DNA of 64,000 nucleotides from Hypoxylon rubiginosum. Its lineage: Eukaryota > Ascomycota > Sordariomycetes > Xylariales > Hypoxylaceae. The translations under genes and the position numbers were made by a program. Positions within the stretch are counted from its first letter, which is position 1; every line of letters begins with the position of its first letter. This document shows, piece after piece, positions 12,683 to 22,384 of the stretch. The stretch is from NCBI GenBank assembly GCA_902806565.1, contig CADCXA010000021.1, forward strand, positions 372,001-436,000, written 5' to 3'. The notes below the pieces were generated by a model. The model was given only the letters and a program-made list of their open reading frames with translations, made no database searches and was not told where the DNA came from.

Positions 12683-13336
12683 TGAGATACGGTACGGTTT
12701 AGATGCGGCACTCATCAGCAAGGCTCCTGTTTAGGGGCACGGTCTACCTCGAGACGATTGACTGATTTAGTCGCCTGATCCGTCGTACAATGGCAGCAAC
12801 GGACCTACGTCTTGGTATGTCGAGATTACGCGACGCAAATGACTACCCATATTTGAAGAGTTTCTGGTATTATGAATGGGTTGTTTATACTCCGGCGTTG
12901 GTCAGGTTTCCTTACTACATCGATATCTACCCGAGCAGGCGACAGTGATGTTTGAAATGTACTGGAAAATGGGTTGGCGATTGATTCTTTAGGGAGATGG
13001 TATGATTTTCTTACTCACCATTCGTGGGCATCTAAGCTCATTTTAGGTAGTATATACATTTATCTTTCTATGTATTCTATATATCATTAATATCCTCAAT
13101 GCATTCCTTTCACCAACATACCCAATTATTAGTGCCATCCCAACTATTGACATCCCTATCATTAGTATTACTTTGGTAATTACCTACCTAGGTATATATC
13201 GCATTATATTATAAGCCGTATACACCACAGAGTCCAGCTACTTATTACCAGAAGCGATCCACTACCGGGTGACTCGCAGTCCGTTCCTGGATCCTATATG
13301 CATAATTTTTTTTCACAAGACGCCTCGCGGAGAAAA
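12683..13336. other. Intergenic region between NLR and MFS genes (convergent)
   Basis: No gene is seen. It holds the 3' ends of two convergent transcripts. An ACCTACCTAGGTA motif lies at about 13182-13194. Confidence 0.5.
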
Positions 13337-15140
13337 TCAAGTCTCGAACTGCTGCCTTCCGCGGTCCGTCCGCTGCAGGCTCAGCTCCCTGGTCAGCAGC
13401 GACGTCAGGAGCCCGAACCCGGAGAACCCGAGCATGGCGTAGAAGATGCCGCGCGTGGACGTGGTGTAGGCCTCCAGCACGGGGGCCACGACGTCGGCGG
13501 GGAGGTCCAGGGCCCGCAGCTGCGGGACGAAGGCGACGGCGTTGTGCGGGTCCCGGAGCGCGCCCAGGGCGTCGGGCAGCTCGCCGACGGCGGCGATGGC
13601 GGCCCCGAAGAGGCTGTTGAACACCGTCGAGGCGATCGCGAGGCCGACGAGGCCGCCGAGGCACCGGAACGTCAGCAGCAGCGCGATCGCGTGGCCGGTG
13701 TCGTCGACGCTGGGCACGCTCGCCTGCATGGGGAGGTGGAGGAGACGCAGCAGGGCGCCGATTCCCGCACCCCATATCATGGGGATACCGTAGCGCATAC
13801 CCGCAGACGAAGAGGAGTCGAGTGTGATCAGAAGACCCGTGCCCAGCGTTATTAGGAACCAGAACAGCCAAATTCGCGGCCTGTAGCCCATTCCGGCCTT
13901 TCCGATCGCAACCACGGAACCGATTGCGGCCACAACGCTAATGACGCTGGTGGGTAGCAGCGAAACTGCCGACGTGAGCCGGGTATCAAGCATAACGGCT
14001 TGATAGAACAGAGGTATATATTGCAGTAGCGTGAATAGCGACATCCCGTGTATGAAAGCACCGCATAGCGTCACTATTGCCGTCCGAGTCCGCAAGATGT
14101 GGTGCGGCACGACCGGCGCTTCGGGTTTGGCTTCGTATACCGCGAAGACGACAAGGAGGGCGGCGCCCAGGAGTAGCGGAAGGATTGTTTGGTACGAGTT
14201 CCACGGGTATAGAGCGTCGGCCCAACTCAGGGGTAGAACGAATAGGGTGCATCCGGCTGCGAACAGTGACATGCCGCCCCAGTCTAGACGCTTCATCTTG
14301 GCCTGGAGCGATGAGCTAAGAGGGCGTAAACGGAGGAAGAAGGCTAGTAACGGAAAGGCAACACCGAGTAGCGGTAGGTTTATCCAACCTATCCACCGCC
14401 AAGTAACGTAGTCGCTGAAAAGAGCGCCGATGGTTGGTCCGAGGATGCTGCCAATGGCAATGGGCAGTGCCATGATTCCCAAGTAAAGCGGGCGTTCCTT
14501 CAAGGTGGTCATGTCGGATACGATGATCTCGCCGAGGACATCCAGACCGCCGCCACCTAGGCCCTGGATAACACGGCCGGCGATGATGGCGGCCATGTTC
14601 TGGGCGAGGGAGAAGGTGAGAGCGCCGGCGGTAAAGAGTAGAAAGCCGACATAGAGAGGTGGTTTGCGGCCAAAGACGTCGGATATGCTCGCGTATAGGG
14701 GCTGGCCGACGACGAGGCCCAAAAAGTACGCGATTCCCGCCCAAAACGACTCCAGAGTTGTGCCATGAAGCTCGTTTGCGATAGCCTAGCAGATGTCAAT
14801 ACAACCATGGTCTCACAAACCTTGCCGGAAATTGGACGTAAATAGGGGGAAAAGGGGTCACACGACTACTTACCGGAATAGCTACGGCAACTGAAGTAGA
14901 GTCTAGAGAGAATAGGAAGACTAAGATATTAATGGCGAAGAAGGAGAGGTAGAAACCGATAGGCTTTTTGTTGTTCGTCGTAGCATCATCGGTTGCGTCG
15001 GCTGCCATCTCCATCTCGATTCCTTCAGGATCGCTAATCTCACTAGGTCGATTCTCTCTAAGATCCATCTCAGGGCCCGATATCTTGGGTTCAGTAGAGG
15101 GGGATTCTCTCCCATTTGAATCTACGGCGGCGTTTATCAT
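13337..15140 (-). CDS. MFS drug/metabolite exporter of the cluster
   Basis: The predicted protein has 571 aa in two exons: 15140-14874 and 14785-13337 (88-bp intron). A longer frame begins at a TTG (15242), but the first ATG is at 15140. Many hydrophobic helices are present. The first loop carries the MFS motif A (SDVFGRKPPLYVGF), followed by GRVIQGLGGGGLDVLGE. Together with the length this points to the multidrug-type exporters that often sit in fungal metabolite clusters, here probably pumping out the amino-polyketide or protecting the producer. The first ~55 residues are hydrophilic and cytosolic. A CGG-N3-CCG site at 15458 lies 318 bp before the start. The 3' half-kilobase is unusually G+C rich. 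Export of this cluster's product is inferred from position. Confidence 0.88.
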
Positions 15141-16060
15141 ACTTGTATATGAATAATCGTCTCCGTAACGTCGTAGTCCAATATTCCGGATATGGGCAGA
15201 GTTGGTAGCTGTAAGCACAGCTAAGCGGGGGTCAGATCCCAATCGTGCCGGCGAAAGCGATTGGACTGCGATGAATCTGTTAGGTCGTGACAGTCAGTCA
15301 ATTCGGCATTGATGCTACGTATTCTCATCAACGTAAAATTTTGAATAGGAACGACGCATTTGATTTTAACGATGATTATTGAAATCTACACAATTGACGA
15401 ATTTTCTATGTCCACCGGCGGCCTCATACCGTAGGTAGATTACTAGGATATAAGAGACGGGACCCGACCCGTCGGATAGTTCTCAGGGGCAGGCTCATTG
15501 TCCAAGATCCACATCTCTCTCCAACGGCACTTCGTGATATGCCTCTTACGGCGGTAGTCCAGGGCAAATTAGTGGATCTGTCAGCTAAAGCTAACCTTAT
15601 TATAGCGGTCTTCAGCCCTACGCTAGGCTACTGTTTGGAGATGCTCTTAAGCGAGATTAATCGGTATTAAGGTATTAAGGTATGACCTTAAGCCCGAGCA
15701 TTTTCCCAGACTTCCATATTTCCACCTCGAGAACCAACTCTGGGTTTCTTCCAACTCTCGTTTTTTGACTGAGGTTCTATTCTGTGCCGCAACCCTCGAC
15801 TTGACACGTCATCTATCCTGACACCATATAATCGAGGAGTAACTTGGCAGAGGCCTCCTATATAACATGGCATCTGGATTCAGTTACCGTAGATTCTAGC
15901 TCGGTAAAGACACCCATAATACTGCACCGAGACTTAGCTGTAGCTACCTCGCTGAGGTGTACTTGAACAACACCCCTACAGGCTACCATGATTCCATCCT
16001 CGTCCCCAAAACGTCAGGAGATGTCTAGAAAATAGGAGAAACGACCCCCGGCAATCTCGG
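15141..16060. other. Promoter region of the MFS gene and 3' end of the P450 gene
   Basis: No coding sequence is supported. The notable element is a CGG-N3-CCG palindrome at 15458-15466, listed separately. The rest is ordinary AT-rich spacer. Confidence 0.55.
15458..15466. promoter_or_regulatory. Candidate Zn2Cys6 operator (CGG-N3-CCG), MFS promoter
   Basis: The sequence is CGGGACCCG, 318 bp upstream of the MFS start codon. CGG triplets in inverted orientation are the classical contact sites of dimeric Zn2Cys6 regulators. The same 3-bp spacing recurs in the P450, AOS/SDR and PKS promoters. Confidence 0.5.
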
Positions 16061-17879
16061 TTAGGTTTGTTTCTCTTCGAGCAGCTTGAGCATCACATGC
16101 AAACCATACACAGGCGCCAGTGTAATCGCGCCACCAGGGACGACATCCTTCTCATCCATGTCCAACTGCCATTCGAAACGAGAAACCATGGCGGCCACGA
16201 GACACCTCAGCTCGGCCTTCGCAAAGTTCTGTCCAATACACGCCCGCGGACCGTGGAGAAAGCTCAGGAACTCGTAGTTGCTACTGGCACCGCCGGTGTT
16301 GTTTGGACGCCCGTCCTTCTCGATCCAGCGCTCGGGTCTGAACTCGGCCGCACTTGCGCCCCACAACGCGCTTGACCTGTTGATCACCCATGGTGACACC
16401 AGGATTTCGGTGCCTTTAGGGATCGGCTGTCCGGCTAGAAAGGTGTCTCGAGCCGCGATCCGAATGGTGACGGGGATACTTGGGTACAGGCGAACGGTCT
16501 CGTTAATTACTCCATTGAGATATGGTAGACGCTCTAGGATGCCGGAGATATCCAATTCGTCGCTTACAGTGCCTCCCATGGACCCAAGTGCTTCACGGAC
16601 TTCGCTACGTAACGTGCTCTGCCGAACCGGGTCAATGGAAAGCAGATAGCATATCCATGTCAGTGCAAGTGCTGATGTATCATGGCTGCAGACAGATGTC
16701 AGTCTTTTTGTGCATTCGGAAGCGGTTTTTAATCTCATCGGAACACACTCACCCAGCTGCTAAATACGTAAGAAGCTGATCGCAGAGATCGCTATCGGAG
16801 AAGTTCTCAGACTGTATGAGGAGTGACAGTATGTCGACATTTTCGCCCTCGTTCTTTCGTATCGCCTCGCGTTTATCCCGAACGAGCTGGCTGCAGATTC
16901 GTTTCAGCGCCACCATTGCTTGTTCGAAGACTTGATTCTTTTTCCAGGGGAGCATCCGAACCAAACGGACAGAGAACCATGCAGATAGAACGAAATATAG
17001 GAGCATCTGCTTGCTCGGGTTGAAGATCGTTTCATAGTGTTCCACTAGGGGATCATCGGAATTCTTGAGCACGTTGAAGTCACGCCCTAGGCCGGCCATA
17101 CCAATAATATTCAGAGTGACCTTGCTCGCCCAGCGGGTGATCTCAGCCTTTCCCTTCGGCGGGTTACTGCTCTCATCAGCTTCAGCTTCAGCGCTCTGCT
17201 GCCGAATATCCTCCGCCAACGCTTCCGTAAAAGCGATGGAATTTTTCCAAATCATAGGATATAAGCCTTTAACGCGGCGGAAACTAAAAGCGTTCAGACT
17301 ATTTTTACGGAAGAACTTGTGCTCATCTCCTTCCGTAGTGACAAGCCCTTTACCTAGAACGCTGGCAAGGAACTTGCGCATGTTCTGAGGCTTCTCAAAG
17401 TCATAAGAATTATGCACGAGTAGGTCGGCAAGCACGTTCGGTGCTGTAACCAATAAACGGCTATCGGTAACCTCCCTTAGAGCTACAAGACCATCGTTCG
17501 GGATATCCTGGATTATGTCTAGCAATAGCTCAGCCTGTGTTGCCTTTCCAGCCAGTCGAATGTAGATCATCCGAGGTAGCCACCACTGCAGTTCACGCGT
17601 TAACACGAGGTTCTTAAATTCATCAACGGACATAAAGAAAATGTGTCCACAGACCTTGGGCCTTGGGATGTTTCGTAGAGGGCTTATAAAATCGGGATAT
17701 ATTATCGCGGAGTACACAAATAGGAGCCCATAGTTGATGGTGAAGACCAAGGACACCAACTTGACAAACCCTAGGGAGTACGCGTCGGCGATATCCTCAG
17801 GTAAAACTTTGATAATAAGGGCTGACTCAATCGTAGCGATGAGTGTGACACCTTGCAGGCTGAATATTGACGAAGCCAT
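16061..17879 (-). CDS. Cytochrome P450 monooxygenase of the cluster
   Basis: The predicted protein has 583 aa in two exons, 17879-16753 and 16685-16061, with a 67-bp intron that splits the I-helix motif. Joining them restores AAGHDTSALALTW, the oxygen-activation helix. The ExxR motif is ETVR (438-441), the PERW motif follows, and the haem loop FLHGPRACIG (518-527) carries the ligand Cys525. The N-terminus has two hydrophobic segments (about residues 8-26 and 37-60) and a Pro-rich hinge (PLRNIPRP), as in ER-anchored P450s with a double anchor. The likely role is hydroxylation of the polyketide or of the amino-ketone product, as P450s do in fumonisin- and sphingofungin-type pathways. The site of oxidation cannot be predicted. 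Two copies of CGGGTTCCG lie in its upstream region. Confidence 0.92.
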
Positions 17880-18747
17880 CCTTAAGATATGTTAACACTA
17901 AGCGCCGAAGAGCTCTTTGGTCTTGTCTTGGATTCCTAGCTTCAAAACTTGTTGAGGACGTGAAAAATATTTACGGTCTATTCTAAGAGGAATCGTGCCC
18001 AACGTTACGGCCACTATATCACTATTTCGCATCGGTCATCGGTGAAAGATGTGCGCAAATCAACCCATGCTACCACTACCACGTCTTCCGGATCACCCCG
18101 CTATAGCGCTCCTCTGTGCCCAAGAATATATGCGGTGGGATCCTTCAGGAACTGCCTAGTCATGAGTTGAGATATCTATTCTAGGCAGGGCTAAAACGAA
18201 CCTGAACGATGATCTGCCAACGTCTTATAGGAACATAAGAAGAGGCTGAAATTTGACGTACAAAGGAGTATATGCTGACATAAATACCTAAGTAGTGATA
18301 TACGCTTTGAAAGATCTAGAAAAGCCTGACAGCTCATAAGATTTGATGTTGACTTACTATGCTATATTCTAGAAATAGACGTCGGGTCCCGGGTGCCTGC
18401 ATTAGCCCTTCCTAGGCTCTCGCTAGCTGCGCTAGATTCCGTGAAGCCATCGCCTATCGTCCCATCGTGGGATGAAGGATAAAAGATGCTGTGCCGCAAT
18501 GTCAAAAGAACCCCGCCTTAAACGGGTTCCGTGTCGTACAGTACCGGGTTCCGCGTAGCTAAGTCTTTCTAATGTAATAAACGAAGTTATGTCTTAAACA
18601 ATGCTATCTTTTAATCAAACGGTTAGCGAAGAAAAAAAGGGCTACACTGATCATCAATCATCAACAGCCCTGTGTACTAAGCTTTCAGCTGGTAATACTT
18701 TATTTCGACTCTTTAAAATACCAATATTACGTTATTTACCGCGTACT
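17880..18747. other. P450 promoter and 3' end of the AOS gene
   Basis: No gene is seen. The region carries two copies of the nonamer CGGGTTCCG (18523 and 18545), listed separately, closer to the AOS stop codon than to the P450 start. Confidence 0.55.
18523..18553. promoter_or_regulatory. Two tandem candidate operators CGGGTTCCG
   Basis: Two exact copies of CGGGTTCCG occur at 18523-18531 and 18545-18553, 22 bp apart start to start, which puts them on about the same face of the helix. They lie about 650 bp upstream of the P450 start. The motif is the exact reverse complement of CGGAACCCG in the AOS/SDR divergent promoter. Confidence 0.55.
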
Positions 18748-20283
18748 CTAGACATCAGCCATCATAGCATAGATCTGCTGCGCAGCCTTAGGAATCTTCG
18801 ATTTGCTGTCGCCCCCCTTTTCGATGTCGATCATCTCCTTGGCCCACTCGCAAATAGAATTCGCCAGCAGCTCTACCTCAGCCTCGGTATTCGCTGCGTG
18901 GAACATGAGTCTGATCCTGCTCTGACCCTTCGGAACTACAGGATAGTCGATAGGGAAGGCCGAGATTTTTGCCAGTTGTAGGTGGAACACCAGCCAGAAG
19001 TTGTATCGCTGCCGCGTCCACACGGGCACGATGTGCGTCACGAAGTCGCGAAATTCCCAGTTGTCGCTGACAGGGATGGAGAGAATGCCCATGTCGTTGG
19101 CCTCATCCCAGATTTCGTTTGATGTTATCGTCGTTAGAAAGTGCTTGACCAGATGCTGGATCTTCTCTTGAGACTAGACGACGTGTTAATTCCATGTCCT
19201 TGCGATGAAGATATTTGGCAGATAGAAGTCAGGAAGAGAGATGTATTTCGTACCTCTTGTGTTGCGCCCGTCTTTAGCAGATTATACGCTGCCCGAATTG
19301 CGGCGACTGCTGGGAACGAGGGTGCGGTGGTGTAAATGACGGATCGCGCGAAATTCATCAGCGCTAACCTGACAGATTGGTTCCCAAGAATGACGGCTAG
19401 AAACTATAAGCGAATGCCAGACCCAAATATAGAATAACGTTAGGATCTTACCCCCTGAAGAGGCGAGTGCCTTTCCGAAAGTATGGAGTCGGATTGCAAT
19501 CTCATTTTGAAGTCCCAGCTCACATATAAGACCAGCACCGTTCGGTCCTATTATGCCAGTGGCGTGTGCTTCGTCTACAATGAAGACCGCGTTTCCTTTC
19601 GTACAGACTTCTTTCGCGATATCAATTAATTCCTCTATCGGGCAGACGTCTCCATCCATGCTGTATATCGACTCAACAGATATAAGCACGGAGCGTGACC
19701 CGTCCCTAATCAGGGGCTGCGAGTCCACGACGGAGGCTATCGTGTCTCTAAAAGAATCGACATCGTTATGGCGGAAAGGCATCTTGCAGAGCGCTAAGCT
19801 ATGCGCCATCCCGTCGTGCGTGCTCGCGTGGACGAGTTCATCGTAAACAATCGCGTCACCCGGCCTCGGGATGGAGGCGAAGATAGCACCGTTGGCTTCG
19901 TAGCCCGAGTTCAGAATCAGAGCGGTCTCCGCGCCGTGGAAGTCGGCTATCTCCTGTTCCACCTTTTCGATGTAGTCATAGTTTCCATCCATGAGACGAG
20001 ATCCTCCCGCATATAGCCCAAAATTGGGATTACGCGCAAGCTCCTCTAGGAACTCGGTACGCAGCTGTCCGGTTGCTCCTAGGGATAGCAAGTCGTTGGA
20101 GCAAAAGTCGATGGCCTCACCGGTCTTCCACGTGCTCTGTGTCCTTGTGGCCATCGCATGGTCGGCCCTTCGAACATCAAGAGCCTCCTCGAGGTTTCGA
20201 TAGAAAGTGGGGGCATCCTTCATCCGAGGGGCCTTTAGCTTCTGGGCCTTCATCCACGTTGCCAGGAAAGCTGGGGTCGCCAT
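18748..20283 (-). CDS. PLP-dependent alpha-oxoamine synthase (8-amino-7-oxononanoate synthase / Fum8-like class II aminotransferase)
   Basis: The predicted protein has 466 aa in three exons: 20283-19452, 19396-19254 and 19173-18748 (introns 55 and 80 bp). A longer frame starts at a TTG (20352); the first ATG is at 20283. Signature residues of alpha-oxoamine synthases are present: the PLP-stacking His in DELVHAS (His152), the Asp and His of DEAHATGIIG (Asp237, His240), and the Schiff-base lysine in HTFGKALASSG (Lys271). The enzymes condense an acyl thioester with an amino acid, losing CO2, to give an alpha-amino ketone. In a PKS cluster this would release the chain from the ACP, as Fum8 does in fumonisin synthesis. 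It is about the size of a stand-alone AONS. It is divergent from the SDR at 20635, sharing a 351-bp promoter. The amino-acid substrate is not known. Confidence 0.9.
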
Positions 20284-20634
20284 CTTGAGCAGTCGAACTG
20301 AACAGGGATGTGTTGATGTTTTGCGGGCATGCGGCACGGTTGTGCGGCGCAAACAGATTGGGGATCTGATGTTGTGATACTCTGTTTAGTTCAGACTTTC
20401 CAACAGCTAAGCCTCGCTATCAGGCGGATGCATTCTATTGACTTATCTGATCCGATTCGGCTCTGGGTTACATTCGGGGGCGGAACCCGACCAGGATCGT
20501 GGACAAGTTGACGATGCGATTGGCTGTTGTTAACGTCCCACTTCTCAGTGCTAAAACTTCGTGAATCCAGAAGGTCGGCTTACGTTGGTTAGATTGCCCC
20601 GGAATTGCATGTGTTGAAGAGCTGAAGCTATATC
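20284..20634. promoter_or_regulatory. Shared divergent promoter of the AOS and ketoreductase genes
   Basis: This 351-bp spacer separates two divergent genes predicted to act in succession. It contains two inverted CCAAT boxes (ATTGG at 20357 and 20519) and a strong palindrome, TCGGG-N7-CCCGA at 20474-20490, inside which lies CGGAACCCG. One control element could therefore switch both genes together. Confidence 0.6.
20474..20490. promoter_or_regulatory. Candidate operator in the divergent promoter
   Basis: A perfect 5-bp inverted repeat TCGGG...CCCGA with a 7-bp spacer overlaps CGGAACCCG (20481-20489), a CGG-N3-CCG site. It is the reverse complement of the two sites at 18523 and 18545. A near copy, CGGGTTCCA, occurs in the first intron of the SDR gene at 20684. 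Confidence 0.55.
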
Positions 20635-21848
20635 ATGGGGTCTGCGAAGAGTCTACACGGAAAGGTGAGGAAGTCCCTGTGATCGGGTTCCATGAAGGAA
20701 GATTGTAACCTACAATTGTACTGACGTTCTGAGCAGACCGTCTTTATCACGGGGGGCTCTGGGGGGCTGGGGAAAGCAATTTCAAAGGAGTTAGCTACAC
20801 GAGGTTAGTTGTATTACTCTGATATCCCCGTCTCTATGATACTGACTAAGACAGGTGCTCATATTACGATATTTGCACGTAGACAAGGTCCTCTCGATGA
20901 GGCCAAGAATGAAATACTGGCAGCTCGCTTGAATGAAGACCAGGATGTCAACGCAGTATCATTGGATCTAGCCGATGCTTCTAAGGTCATACTACCTGCC
21001 TTAGTTTACAGGAAGATGACAACTGACTGAACGACCAGGTCGACGAGGCGTTCAGGGCCCAGCCCCGAATTCCAGATATCTTATATTGCTCAGCTGGTGG
21101 CAATCATGCTGAGAATGGATTCCTTGCAGATATCGAGGCCAGTGACATTGAAAACTGCATGAAAAACAACTATTATTCATCGGCCTACGCAGCTAAGTCA
21201 GCCATTGATATATGGACTGCGGATGACAAGAAGGGCGGTTCTCAGAGTGCCCAGCCACGGCTTCGCCAGATCATTTTCATCAACAGTGCCGCCGCATTTC
21301 TGGGCATACCAGGCTCTATTGCCTATACACGTACGCCCCTGATACTTCATTTGACTTGAGGAGGAGAGCTAACTTTAGCCCCTGAAGCCGCTAAATGCGC
21401 CGTTCGTGCGTTAGCGGATACCCTAAGGATGGAAGTTCTTCGATACAATAGTCCGGCCTCTACCTACACCATCCATTGCGCGTTCCCAGCTGACTTCGTC
21501 TCTCCTGGGTTCATCCTAGAGCAGAAGACGAAGACGCCGTTGACCAAACGCATTCAAGGTCTAGACCGCCCTTATGAGGAACTCGAAGGACGTTTTCCCT
21601 CTTCCGAGAAGGTCGCCTCGCTTACTATCGCGGCGGTGGACCGAGGCGAGTTCATTATCTGCGAGGACTCGTTCGCGGCCTCGGCTCTCTTCACCAACAT
21701 GACCGGGCCATCGCCGAAGAGAGGTTTCGGAATAATCGACTCTGTAATGGGTCTACTGGTTGGATGGATCGTCTGGCCGGTCTTGAGACGAAGATGGGAA
21801 ACCATGTGTAGAGAGGATGGCGAAGAGTCTAGGAAACGGGCGGAATAG
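20635..21848 (+). CDS. 3-ketosphinganine-reductase-like short-chain dehydrogenase (Tsc10/KDSR/Fum13 type)
   Basis: The predicted protein has 326 aa in five exons: 20635-20664, 20737-20803, 20855-20985, 21039-21330 and 21388-21848. The NADPH loop is TGGSGGLG (15-22), the NAG-type motif is CSAGG, the catalytic Ser lies in INSAAAF (Ser159) and the YxxxK motif is YTPAK (Tyr172, Lys176). A C-terminal hydrophobic segment (about 289-305) followed by basic residues looks like a membrane anchor, as in 3-ketosphinganine reductases of the ER. The predicted role is reduction of the ketone left by the neighbouring alpha-oxoamine synthase. Intron 4 has two possible in-frame acceptors nine bases apart; only the downstream AAG gives the YxxxK motif. 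Confidence 0.88.
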
Positions 21849-22384
21849 GAGTCTAGCTTTAATTTTCTATCTTTTGACTAATACCTTAGGGATCTATTTA
21901 GCGAGTATTTCAAGAGAAGAAGTACATATGCCAAGATGACATGAGCAATGCGATGTATTAACTGTGATCTAGACTACAGTACCAAATACGAACGACCACA
22001 ACTGGGATTTTTAAATATATCCCTAACATAAGCTTTGGATAGACCTTCAAGCATTATTTCTTTGATATTTCCCTTTACTTCTTTTAATCCCTACCTCACA
22101 GCAACTTACTCAATCGCATTCCTCTTTTGCTTAATTGCATAATGCATAATGCCATCTTGATAATTGCGGGTATCTTCCGGGGTGGTTTCGGTCACGGAAT
22201 CCGTACTCGGAAGAAATGAGCCCGTTACAAACACGGGACGCGCTACCTACCTGGTAGGTAGTCTAATAGCTGCATAGTATAGATCTAGTAAGTCCCAGAT
22301 GATAGATCTCACGCAGCTCGGGACACTCCCAACTAAGCGCTAAAGCCTAAGGCACAGCGTCCGGGAGACTATTTCCTGCCGATC
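21849..22384. other. PKS promoter region
   Basis: No gene is seen. The region carries CGGAATCCG at 22195 and an inverted repeat CCCGT-N7-ACGGG at 22221-22237, both within 190 bp of the PKS start, plus a short palindrome CTACCTACCTGGTAGGTAG near 22243. Confidence 0.55.
22195..22237. promoter_or_regulatory. Candidate operators in the PKS promoter
   Basis: CGGAATCCG (22195-22203) is a CGG-N3-CCG site 182 bp upstream of the PKS ATG. Eighteen bases further on, CCCGT and ACGGG (22221-22237) form a perfect inverted repeat with a 7-bp spacer. The first is the PKS member of the series found in the other cluster promoters. Confidence 0.5.

Noticed and set aside
13245..13871. A 208-codon frame overlapping the 3' end of the MFS gene in another frame
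   Set aside because: It is Arg/Pro-rich low complexity, typical of a shadow of G+C-rich coding sequence. The MFS frame is the one with transport motifs.
14874..15242. An N-terminal extension of the MFS protein to position 15242
   Set aside because: It begins at a TTG. The first ATG (15140) gives a normal cytosolic tail.
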